Shown piece by piece: positions 40,541 to 47,596 of a stretch of 47,596 nt of DNA (position 1 is its first letter; each line of letters starts with the position of its first letter). This DNA comes from an uncultured Anaerolineaceae bacterium (GTDB lineage Bacteria; Chloroflexota; Anaerolineae; Promineifilales; Promineifilaceae), in the NCBI GenBank assembly GCA_937967805.1, contig CALBTC010000524.1, positions 1 through 47,596 of the forward strand, in the 5' to 3' direction. The notes under the pieces are model-generated. The model did not search any database. It was not told the DNA's origin and saw only the letters and a program-made list of their open reading frames with translations. A program made the translations under genes and the position numbers.

Positions 40541-42220
40541 TTATCCACCTGTTTCAATGGTTAGAATCTTGGTTTCAGAATCCCAGGTGAAGGTAACCGG
40601 ACCATCTTCAGACACGGTGAAGGCGATGTTCTCGCCATCTGCCACACCATCAACACCGTAGTTTTCTGTCAAGACGCCGTCAAAGGCGACTTTAGCTTCG
40701 TACTCACCGGCCGGTACGTCAAACGTGGCCGAGTAGGTGCCGTCGCCATTGTCGGTCAGAGCCGTACCTTCACAAGCCGGGTCCCAGTCGCCTTCACACA
40801 GGCCAGATGCAGCTTGCCAGGAACCAGGTACATTAACCATACCGGCAGCCGAGCCACCAATGAGGTCGCGAATTTGCGCGGCACCATTGGTCAATGCTTC
40901 TTCGGCCGTTTGCTCACCATTGATGATTAAGGTAAATGCATCGCCCCAACTGCCCCAAACCGAACCCATTTCTGGGATAGCGGGCATGGGGATGGCATCT
41001 ACGCCCGATTCGCCCAATGCGGCAATGTCTGGGTCATCACTGGTCACCGAAATGAAAGCAGAGGGACGATTGCCGGCGTTGGCCAACTGCTGCATCACTT
41101 CTTCGGTGGCCACAAACTCAGTCAGGAAAGTTTGAGCCAGCAATACGTTTTCGCTCAGAGCATTTACAGCAAAACCCTGTACACCCAGGAACGATTGGCC
41201 CACTTGCTCCGCAGCGGGGAAGGTGGTGATAGCATACGGAACACCTGATTCACGCAAACGATCCAGCGCCCACGGACCGGCCATAAGGAAGGGAACCTCA
41301 CCTGTTTCAAACTGCAGATGAGCCGTATCCCAATCGGTGCTGCTGCTGATGTAGCCTGCTTCAACATTTTCTTGAATAAAGTTACCGGCTGCAATCATAC
41401 CCTCGCTGTCGATACCGACGTCATTAGGATTATAGCCAGTGTCGTCAACACCAAAGACGTAACCACCAAAGGCAGTTTGCAGCGGAAATGCATCGTAAGT
41501 TGTTCCAGTGAGCGCAAGCGCATATGTCGCCTCGCCGCTGTCAACCAGGGCACCACCCATTTCGATCAGCTCTTCCCACGTGGTCGGCGGCGTCTCGATC
41601 ATCTCGGTATTGTAGAAAAAGCCCAGATTTTCAACGGCGTAAGGCATACCAACGAGCTCGCCTTCATAGGTAAATGCGTCGATGGCTACGGGATGGAAAT
41701 TATCTGCTTTGTCGCCTAAATCAATGGGAGCGAGCAAACCGCTGGCATAAAAACCGCCGATGCGGTCATGCGCCAGAATCAGGATGTCGGGGCCTTCGCC
41801 TGCTGGTGCGGCAATCGGGAACTGGTCATTGATGTCGGCGACCTGCTCGACGACTAACCCCACACCATATTCGGCCTGGAAGGATTCAGCCAGATCGATC
41901 AGGATGGGTGCGCGTGTATCATCTGCCCAGACGGTAATAGAAACGTCGAACTCTTCTTGAGCAGCCTCTTCTTCAGCCGGGGCCTCTTCTTCCACGGCTT
42001 CTTCTTCAGCCGGGGCCTCTTCTTCCACAGCTTCTTCTTCGGCCGGTGCTTCTTCCATGGCATCTTATTCAGCTGGAGCTTCTTCTTCTGTTGTTTCTGT
42101 GGTTGTGGCTGGCTCCTCGGCCGTTTCTTCTGCGGCCGGTTCTGTGCCACCACAGGCGCTCATAAACAAAGCGCCGAGTAAAAACAAAACTACTAAGATG
42201 TACCTTTTTTTATTGTTCAT
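40541..42220 (-). pseudogene. malE: Maltodextrin-binding lipoprotein MalE with in-frame TAA and fused X25 domain
   Basis: ATG 42220 (GAGGAGAG upstream) opens a signal ending in lipobox SAC and an E/A/T-rich tether. The frame then meets TAA at 42067-42065 and continues in the same frame with DAMEEAPAEEEAV, so one base (GAA to TAA) separates the anchor from the 505-residue remainder. That part has 11-residue tandem repeats (EEEAPAEEEAV), a full solute-binding fold (SITVWADDTRAPILIDLAESF ... ) and a C-terminal X25/pullulanase-type beta domain (GDWDPACEGTALTDNGDGTYS ... AGEYEAKVAFDG). ATG 42058 could restart translation, but without a signal the product would stay in the cytoplasm. Error, readthrough or true mutation cannot be told apart here. 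Confidence 0.8.
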
Positions 42221-42297
42221 CTCTCTCCTCAAATTTTGATATTTTTTAGTTTCGTAATCATTGGCGTACGTTATAACGATTTTTCCTGAAGGCATCA

Positions 42298-42317
42298 CCT
42301 CCTTGATTTTTCAAGGA
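42298..42317 (-). promoter_or_regulatory. Small hairpin touching a Shine-Dalgarno-like sequence upstream of malE
   Basis: Minus-strand TCCTTGA-AAAA-TCAAGGA (42317-42300) is followed by GGTGATG, so the strong AAGGAGG box is partly in the stem. A short frame (MMPSGKIVITYAND...) beginning there runs in frame into malE. It could be a translation switch or a remnant; nothing proves use. Confidence 0.35.
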
Positions 42318-42386
42318 TTAATCTGCTGTGTTGTAAATTAAAGTTGCGAATGAAGCACGTCTTGCCGGTGCAAGATGCTTCTGGAC

Positions 42387-42860
42387 TTAATGTTTGTCAG
42401 ATTTATACCCATTCGCTGGCGATAAGGGCTGCGATAATTCTTCTTGCAAAGAATCATTCAGAAGGGAAAGATTTTCCAGAAGGTCACCTTGCGAGATTTC
42501 ATTGATGCAGCTTAGACGGTGTTCGTTGTAGGTTTGGTGAGCGGCGGATATTTCAGCGCAGACGGCTTTTCCCTGTTCGGTGAGGTAGAGGCGGAGGGTA
42601 CGGCCGTCTGTCTCATGCGGCTTGCGAACGATGTGGCCGGTATTCTCTAGCCCTTTAACAATGCGGGTTACGTTGCTTTTATCACACAAAAGGCGGTCGC
42701 TCAACTCGCTGGAAGAGAGACCCGGCTTTTCAGAAATATGGAGCAATGCGTAATATCTTGTGGGGCTGAGATCATACTGCCCAAATAAGCGCCTGTCGCC
42801 ATCATCAAGAAGGATGAAGGTTTGTTTGAGAAGATTATAGAGCATTTCTCGTTCGCTCAT
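42387..42860 (-). CDS. MarR-family transcriptional regulator
   Basis: 157 residues from ATG 42860. Winged helix with SSSELSDRLLCDKSNVTRIVKGLENTGHI (recognition region) and the wing RKPHETDGRTLRLYLTEQG, flanked by dimer helices. MarR proteins are dimeric repressors of small-molecule-responsive genes. Divergence of function is likely: maltose loci usually have LacI or GntR regulators. It is first in line with malEFG-amylase (167-base gap to malE) and has a consensus promoter covered by inverted repeats, so autorepression is expected. The open frame upstream to 42962 overlaps the promoter and is not used. Confidence 0.88.
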   Translation of the reverse strand: MSEREMLYNLLKQTFILLDDGDRRLFGQYDLSPTRYYALLHISEKPGLSSSELSDRLLCDKSNVTRIVKGLENTGHIVRKPHETDGRTLRLYLTEQGKAVCAEISAAHQTYNEHRLSCINEISQGDLLENLSLLNDSLQEELSQPLSPANGYKSDKH

Positions 42861-42904
42861 GCTGGTGCAGTGAACCTTTTGAGGAAGTGGATTCCAACAA
42901 AATG

Positions 42905-42937
42905 TAGTTGATACCTCAACTATTGATGCGTCAACTA
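42905..42937. promoter_or_regulatory. Two inverted repeats, probable MarR operators
   Basis: TAGTTGA-TACC-TCAACTA (42905-42922) is a perfect dyad; CTATTGA-TGCG-TCAACTA (42920-42937) is a weaker copy sharing its edge. Centres are 15 bp apart. They cover the -10 box and the predicted transcription start of the marR gene. Confidence 0.75.
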
Positions 42938-42962
42938 TATCATTGAAGTTTAGGCATGTCAA
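42934..42962 (-). promoter_or_regulatory. Sigma-70 promoter of marR (and possibly malEFG)
   Basis: Minus strand TTGACA (42962-42957), 17-base spacer, TATAGT (42939-42934). Start predicted near 42927, inside the operator pair. Confidence 0.85.
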
Positions 42963-43043
42963 CCAGTTTTTGTCACCAAATTTTGGTTATTTCGCCACTT
43001 GATTTTGCCGAGACAGGGAATGGGTTTTAAGGTCTTAGAGGGA

Positions 43044-43105
43044 GTGAAGCGTGATGCGTGAAACGTGATGACATTGTCCTCAAGCACATCACGTCTCACG
43101 CATCA
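43044..43105. repeat. Inverted word-repeat block (CGTGATG / CATCACG)
   Basis: GTGAAGCGTGATGCGTGAAACGTGATG followed after 16 bases by CATCACGTCTCACGCATCA: words GCGTGAT, GCGTGAA, ACGTGAT and their complements. In pheT RNA it forms a long hairpin 4 bases after the stop codon and may act as its 3' end. Confidence 0.82.
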
Positions 43106-43108
43106 TTT

Positions 43109-45643
43109 TTATTCACGCAGTTGAGCGTTTAGCCTTTGTTTAAGCTGGCTGACAATTTTGTTGCGGCTTTTTTGTACCACTTTATCGGTGAGGGTTTTGT
43201 CGGGGGCCTGGAAGGTAAGGTGATAGGCCAGGCTCCGCTTGCCCGCGCCAATTTGCTCGCCCTCGTACAAATCAAAAAGCTGCACGTCTTTGAGCAAGAA
43301 GCCGCCTGATTTTCGAATAACCTCTTCAACTTCCTTCGCCGCAACCCCCTTATCCACCACCACGGCAATGTCTTCATGCACCGCCGGGTATGGTGAGATG
43401 GGATCATACGGATAGTGCGAGGGGATGTGCTCAATCAGCGCATCTAGGTCGATATCGGCGGCAATGACCGGCTGCTCATCCTCAAATTGCAGATCGAACT
43501 GCTCCACGACCAGCGGGTGTAACTCGCCCACCACCCCAACCTGGTTTTCACCTAGCAGCAGGCGCGCCGTGCGGCCTGGCCGATAGGTTGGGTGCTCAAG
43601 CGGTTCGTAGCCGATACTGAGATGTAGTTCCTTAAACAACGCTTCGAGGATGCCCTTCAAGTCGAAGAAATCGTAGGTACCCGGCTCGCCGTTTTGCCAG
43701 CCGGTGACGCTGCGCTTTCCGCTCAGCACAATGGAGAGGCGTGTTTGCTCTGTGGGCAAAATCTCATCTTCATCAACGAGGAAAATGGGGCCAACTTCAA
43801 ACAGCGCCAGCCGATCCTGGTAGCGACTGTTGGTGGTGGCCACGTCCAATACCGAAGCCAGCAGGCTATGGCGCATGTCGGCCCGTTCGGCGGACAGGGG
43901 ATTGGTCAGGGAGACATACGGCCGTTCATCCGGTCCGCCAGGATATCCTTTAGGAATCAGTTTGGCCTCCTGCGCTTTGGACGTCAGGCGGAAGGTGATC
44001 AATTCCTGCAAGCCGGCCTGTACCAAAATATCCTTGATGCGCTCTTCCTGATCCAGCGTGGGATTGCCGCGCTGAGGTGGGAGCACGTCGGCCAGCACGG
44101 TGGAGGGGATATTATCGTAGCCGTACATGCGGCAAATCTCCTCCACCAGGTCGTGTGGCCCTTCAATGTCCATGCGGTGATCAGGTACGGTGACGGTTAG
44201 ATGATCGTCGTGCACTTCAGCGGTAAATTCGAGGCGTTTCAACAGCTCGGCCATTTCGGCTCCGCTTAAATCCAGGCCGCTGAGCCGCTGCGCGTATTCC
44301 AGTTTTAACGTCACCACCACGGGCTTCGGTGGGTTGGGATAGTAGTCGATGACGCCATCGGCGACGGTACCGCCGGCCAGACGGCGCAGCAGGTCGGCGG
44401 CGCGCTGGGCACCCAGCAAAGCCTGACTGGGATGCACGCCCCGGCTGAAGCGGAAGGCGGCGTCGGTATGAATGCCCAGCTTGGTGGAGGTGCGGCGAAT
44501 GTTGATGAAGTTCCAGGCAGCGGCTTCCAGGAAAACGTTTTCTGTTTCCGGTTTGATTTCGCTGTCTTCACCACCCATCACGCCGCCTAAACTGAGGTTG
44601 CCCAACGGATCCGTCACCAAAATGCTGTACGGCTCCAGCTTATGGGTGACGCCGTCCAGCGTTGTGAGCGTTTCGCCCTCGTGGGGCAGGCGGGTGATGA
44701 TCTGAATCGGGCCGTCGGGATTGTATTCGTCGGCGCGGCGGCGCAGGAAGTCGTAGTCGAAAGTGTGGTTGGGCTGGCCCATCTCCAGCATGACGTAGTT
44801 AGAGATGTCTACCACGACGTTGATGGGGCGCTGCCCGGCCAGGCGCAGACGGTGCTGCATCCAGTAGGGGCTGGCAACTTGCTGCACACCCTCGATGATG
44901 TAGCCGACGAAGCGGGGGTTGAGGTGTGGCTCTTCGGTGTGGAGGGTGATACGGCCGTTTACCTTTGGCCCTTCCATCTTTACCGAATAATCCGGGTAGC
45001 GCATGAGTTGGTTGGTGAGGGCAGCGTATTCGCGGGCCACGCCCACCATCGAGGCGCAGCGGGCGATGTTGGGAATGATGTCGATCTCCAATACGGCGTC
45101 GCCCAGTACATCTTGTAGTGGTGTCCCAGCTTGATAATCAGGCGAATGGGCATCTTTTTTTATCAGAATGATGCCTTCATGCTCCTCGCTGATACCCAAT
45201 TCCTTTTCGGAGCAAAGCATGGCGTCGTTGTAGATGCCGCGCAGCTCGCGCCCTTTGAGTTTGGTTGGGACACGGCCGTCTTTGTGGCCATCGTACAAGG
45301 TTGACCCTTCCAACGCTAAAGGGGAGTAAAGCTGTAAACTGCTCACGTCGCCCTGCTCCAGATATTGGAACAGGTTAGGCGCGCCGGTGACGACGGTTTT
45401 GGTACGGCCGTCGCCGTAATCCACCGTGGCCAGCACCAGCCGGTCGGCATTGGGGTGCGGCTCCACTTTGAGCAAGTGAGCCAGTACGATCAGGTCGCGG
45501 TCCCATTCCAAATCGGCACCGGGGATGCCGATGTATTCGATGGTTTTCACTTCCAGTCCGGCATTAGTGAGCAGACGCTCTACCTGCTCTACCGAACGGT
45601 CAACTGTTACAAAGTCTTTGAGCCATGAAATTGGTACAAGCAT
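43109..45643 (-). CDS. pheT: Phenylalanyl-tRNA synthetase beta subunit
   Basis: 844 residues, slightly longer than the usual 790-810. Order: N-terminal MLVPISWLKDFV, tRNA-binding EMAP-like domain (about 45-165), B3/B4 editing domain (VGVAREYAALTN onward), B5 domain (LKLEYAQRLSGLDLSGAEM), catalytic-like core (QELITFRLTSKAQEAKLI, LTNPLSAERADMRHSLL) and C-terminal ferredoxin-fold anticodon-binding domain (YPAVHEDIAVVVD ... RSLAYHLTFQAPDKTLTDK). Pairs with PheS to charge tRNA-Phe. pheS would normally be directly upstream; here the upstream neighbour is a membrane protein, so pheS is elsewhere. Confidence 0.97.
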   Translation of the reverse strand: MLVPISWLKDFVTVDRSVEQVERLLTNAGLEVKTIEYIGIPGADLEWDRDLIVLAHLLKVEPHPNADRLVLATVDYGDGRTKTVVTGAPNLFQYLEQGDVSSLQLYSPLALEGSTLYDGHKDGRVPTKLKGRELRGIYNDAMLCSEKELGISEEHEGIILIKKDAHSPDYQAGTPLQDVLGDAVLEIDIIPNIARCASMVGVAREYAALTNQLMRYPDYSVKMEGPKVNGRITLHTEEPHLNPRFVGYIIEGVQQVASPYWMQHRLRLAGQRPINVVVDISNYVMLEMGQPNHTFDYDFLRRRADEYNPDGPIQIITRLPHEGETLTTLDGVTHKLEPYSILVTDPLGNLSLGGVMGGEDSEIKPETENVFLEAAAWNFINIRRTSTKLGIHTDAAFRFSRGVHPSQALLGAQRAADLLRRLAGGTVADGVIDYYPNPPKPVVVTLKLEYAQRLSGLDLSGAEMAELLKRLEFTAEVHDDHLTVTVPDHRMDIEGPHDLVEEICRMYGYDNIPSTVLADVLPPQRGNPTLDQEERIKDILVQAGLQELITFRLTSKAQEAKLIPKGYPGGPDERPYVSLTNPLSAERADMRHSLLASVLDVATTNSRYQDRLALFEVGPIFLVDEDEILPTEQTRLSIVLSGKRSVTGWQNGEPGTYDFFDLKGILEALFKELHLSIGYEPLEHPTYRPGRTARLLLGENQVGVVGELHPLVVEQFDLQFEDEQPVIAADIDLDALIEHIPSHYPYDPISPYPAVHEDIAVVVDKGVAAKEVEEVIRKSGGFLLKDVQLFDLYEGEQIGAGKRSLAYHLTFQAPDKTLTDKVVQKSRNKIVSQLKQRLNAQLRE

Positions 45644-45658
45644 GATGTTTAATCCTTT

Positions 45659-47596
45659 TTAAGGAATGATAATTACTTTTTGCAAAGGAACGGCGTCGTT
45701 GGGCAGCCGTTCGTTGTTTTCATTTATTGCCGGTAAGCGCAGGCCTGTCTGCGGATGGTAAACGCCCATTAAAATCTGGTACTCGCCGCTTTGAATATCT
45801 TCCGGTAAATCAAACAGGTGCCTATCCAGAATTTGTTCGCCGGGTTCCATAATGGATGTGGGATAACGGCCGTTCTGCGGCGGACCATCTGCCTGAGATA
45901 CCAGATTACCGGCACTGTCAAGCAGATGCATAAAGATAGTGTAACTTTGTCCATCCGGTTCCACAGCCTGCCAGTACAGGGTGACGGCAAACTGTGCACC
46001 GGTAACCTCGGTTGGGGCATCGTAGCCCCAAAGCTGGAGCTGAGGCCCAAAATTGACCTGGACATTGTGCTCCGGTTCCTGGTCAATCCGGGCCTCACCC
46101 CTGATTTTAATCGTGGTCAGGTTCACACTTGTGCCCACAGGCTGCCCATCCACCGTAACCGACAGCGATTTTTCTGTTTGCCGCCAGGGATAGAGCGTGA
46201 CGGAGAGGGTAGCCAGGCCAGGTACGGCCGTTTCCGGGATGGGTAGGTGGTAAGTGTCTTGAAACGGCCGTTCCACCGGCCAGGCAGGCGTCTGGTAGCG
46301 ATTTTCATAAGGCAGCGTATCGACCCCGGCAATGACCGCGCCATCCAGGTCTAGCAGCCTGAGCGCCACAACGTAACTTTCCTGCATCAGCTGCCTGCCT
46401 TCCCAAAAGAGACTCACCTGAAACGTTTCGCCCACGTCCACCACCGGCATCGCTTCGTACCCCAGCAGCGCAATCTGCTCGCCAAACAGCACGTTTTGCG
46501 GCGCAGGAATGGCGGCATCTTGAGCCAGAGGCGGCGGTGCGGCAAATGCCTGCTGAATGGTGACCACCGGCAAGATGGTGGCCCACAGCGCCAGTCCCAC
46601 GCTCGCCGCCCGAGGCAGCCAGCGCCGGTTAAAGGCATGAAGGCCAACCGCCCCCACAACAGCGACGCTGGCGATGGCCGGAAAAAGCAGTCGTCCCTGG
46701 TCTGTGTGGATCACCAGACGCATCCAGCGCAGCAGCGCCACATAAACCAGACCGAACCAGACCACCACAGGAATGAGCAAGTAGGTTTGCTGAACATGAT
46801 TGCCGGACCAGAGCCAACGAACAAAGCCGGCCAAAACCACCAGCATCAACCCATTGACAAACCAGTAAAACAGGTCAGGAGCCGGTATGCCGTAGCTAAA
46901 CATCGCCCAAAAAGATTTGGTCAGGAAAAAAGAAACCTGAACCGCCTCAGCCCAGCCCAGCGGCGCGGCGCGTAACAGGCTGCCATTGGCCAGCAAAAAC
47001 GCCTCCCAGGCCAGCGGATCGCCATACAGCACCCAGTTGCGCCAGAACCACCAGCCGGAAACCAGCAGCATGGCTATCCCCACCAGGCTGCCGCCCAGCA
47101 GTAAAGGCCGCCACTGTCGTTGACGCCAGGCGGTTATGCCCAGCCCCAGCACAATGACAAGGCCCAGGCCGGCACCGGTCAGTTTAGCCAGCGTTGCCAG
47201 CCCCCAAACGCCGCCCAAGAGCAAGTATTGCCAGGCAGGCGGGGCAGGATGGGTCATGAGCTTCAGCAAGAGCAGCAGGGCCAGGGCGCTCAGGGCGGTG
47301 GCCAGGTTGTCGTTGTTGATCACCCCACTCATAAACAGAAACTGCGGATTGAAGGCAACCAGCATCGCCGTGGTTAAGGCAATGCGCGGCGCAAGCAGAC
47401 GCGCCAGGCCGTAAGTGGCGGCCACCGTAATGCCGCCCAAAACCACAGAGAACAGGCGCAGCAGGCGCACGGCCAAAGCGGTTCCCTGGAAGGGGAACGC
47501 CTCGGCGTCGGTGTGGAAATGGACGTTGATACCTGCGCCGGAGCGCCAGTGGCGATTGACCGGGGCGATGCTGTCCATATCGCTCAAGTCGAGCCG
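45659..47596 (-). CDS. DUF2142-like / GT39-type polytopic membrane protein, 5' end beyond window
   Basis: About 646 residues visible; the frame is open at the window edge. The N-terminal 400 residues hold about nine membrane helices; LLRLFSVVLGGITVAATYGLARLL and VAFNPQFLFMSGVINNDNLATALSALALLLLL are typical of DUF2142 and related dolichyl-phosphate-mannose transferase-like proteins. The C-terminal 250 residues are two similar extracytoplasmic beta domains (each with LLGYEAMPVVDVGETFQVSLFW- or LWGYDAPTEVTGAQFAVTLYW-type starts), so they arose by internal duplication. Possible role: cell-surface glycan transfer from a lipid-linked sugar. Catalytic residues normally near the first loop are outside the window. 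Confidence 0.8.
   Translation of the reverse strand, partial: RLDLSDMDSIAPVNRHWRSGAGINVHFHTDAEAFPFQGTALAVRLLRLFSVVLGGITVAATYGLARLLAPRIALTTAMLVAFNPQFLFMSGVINNDNLATALSALALLLLLKLMTHPAPPAWQYLLLGGVWGLATLAKLTGAGLGLVIVLGLGITAWRQRQWRPLLLGGSLVGIAMLLVSGWWFWRNWVLYGDPLAWEAFLLANGSLLRAAPLGWAEAVQVSFFLTKSFWAMFSYGIPAPDLFYWFVNGLMLVVLAGFVRWLWSGNHVQQTYLLIPVVVWFGLVYVALLRWMRLVIHTDQGRLLFPAIASVAVVGAVGLHAFNRRWLPRAASVGLALWATILPVVTIQQAFAAPPPLAQDAAIPAPQNVLFGEQIALLGYEAMPVVDVGETFQVSLFWEGRQLMQESYVVALRLLDLDGAVIAGVDTLPYENRYQTPAWPVERPFQDTYHLPIPETAVPGLATLSVTLYPWRQTEKSLSVTVDGQPVGTSVNLTTIKIRGEARIDQEPEHNVQVNFGPQLQLWGYDAPTEVTGAQFAVTLYWQAVEPDGQSYTIFMHLLDSAGNLVSQADGPPQNGRYPTSIMEPGEQILDRHLFDLPEDIQSGEYQILMGVYHPQTGLRLPAINENNERLPNDAVPLQKVIIIP

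Larger units (their letters stand above)
394..46271. repeat. Highly iterated palindrome ACGGCCGT (about 70 copies across the window)
   Basis: Copies begin, by eye, at 394, 477, 541, 990, 1333, 1614, 2293, 2653, 4009, 4577, 5183, 5555, 5665, 5814, 6321, 6859, 7292, 8089, 9107, 10206, 10948, 11453, 11904, 12278, 12521, 12577, 13083, 14446, 15477, 16069, 17468, 18418, 20802, 21560, 23324, 23876, 24554, 25195, 25618, 26991, 27312, 27637, 28184, 28358, 29770, 30145, 30486, 30780, 30893, 31937, 32205, 32671, 33046, 33421, 33519, 34101, 35539, 36259, 37723, 37741, 37874, 37919, 39668, 40505, 42600, 43918, 44951, 45272, 45404, 45866, 46224 and 46264. Roughly one per 660 bp, in genes of both strands and in spacers. 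Common flanks extend it to GAAACGGCCGTTTC. In coding frames it writes TAV, NGR or RPS/RPF. Confidence 0.9.

Noticed and set aside
10347..42220. Stop-codon reassignment to explain both the TAG in the transposase and the TAA in malE
   Set aside because: Different stops are involved, and TAA, TAG and TGA all end other intact genes in the window. Two independent mutations or errors are simpler.
42065..42298. Separate small lipoprotein gene of 77 residues
   Set aside because: Its frame continues in register past TAA into the malE domain, and the tether repeats match, so it is the severed 5' part of malE.
3324..43105. Short repeat arrays as CRISPR
   Set aside because: Units are 7-9 bp with no unique spacers of 25-40 bp and no cas genes; the periodicity is wrong for CRISPR.

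Overview
The window looks like a chromosomal segment of a member of the Chloroflexota, probably class Anaerolineae. This is inferred from gene content: tethered sugar-binding lipoproteins with P/T-rich linkers, a DUF3048 lipoprotein, an argF-TPR-cdaA-cdaR-der string, a T-box leader and paired zinc-ribbon membrane proteins. No rRNA is present to prove it. Base composition is moderately GC-rich and even. I see no prophage, CRISPR array, integron or plasmid genes, so this is mostly housekeeping and carbohydrate-use chromosome.

Layout. 1-2042 (minus): an HTH regulator followed by protoporphyrinogen oxidase (hemY, cut by the window edge). 2241-4675 (minus): two tandem zinc-ribbon membrane paralogues. 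5024-11674 (plus): a small membrane protein, a DDAH-like amidinohydrolase, a DEAD-box helicase, a double TerB protein, a DUF4259 protein, a REP-associated transposase broken by a nonsense codon, and a lipoprotein. 11769-12860 (minus): a THUMP RNA methyltransferase. 13029-14609 (plus): a very acidic lipoprotein. 14633-21508 (minus): argF, a large TPR protein, cdaA, cdaR and der, a likely operon joining arginine synthesis, c-di-AMP signalling and ribosome assembly. 21831-23892 (plus): a membrane protein and an epimerase. Then minus-strand tRNA-Leu(GAG) and fabH, and plus-strand hybrid histidine kinase, DUF3048 lipoprotein and four-helix-bundle protein. 29226-32410 (minus): a GH13 glycosidase and then asd, with asd behind a T-box leader. 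32490-42860 (minus): a starch/maltodextrin locus (marR, malE, malF, malG, secreted GH13 amylase) followed by a HIT protein and a propeller-diheme-peroxidase fusion. 43109-47596 (minus): pheT and the C-terminal part of a DUF2142-like membrane protein.

How the genes work together. The tethered amylase, MalEFG and the cytoplasmic GH13 enzyme form a logical chain: cut starch outside, import the oligosaccharide, cut it inside. The ATPase subunit is absent from the window. A MarR-type repressor with its own promoter and inverted-repeat operators heads the locus. malE carries an in-frame TAA between its lipoprotein signal and its binding domain, so the system may be broken, attenuated or mis-sequenced here.

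The strongest unexplained signals are in the DNA rather than in any one gene. (1) The palindromic octamer ACGGCCGT occurs about seventy times (counted by eye), where about one is expected, inside genes, terminators and a riboswitch, much like cyanobacterial HIP1. (2) At least a dozen intergenic spots carry 7-9 bp word repeats, often arranged as a repeat block followed by its reverse complement; the words differ from site to site. (3) REP-like palindromes occur at several sites, two of them beside a dead REP-associated transposase.
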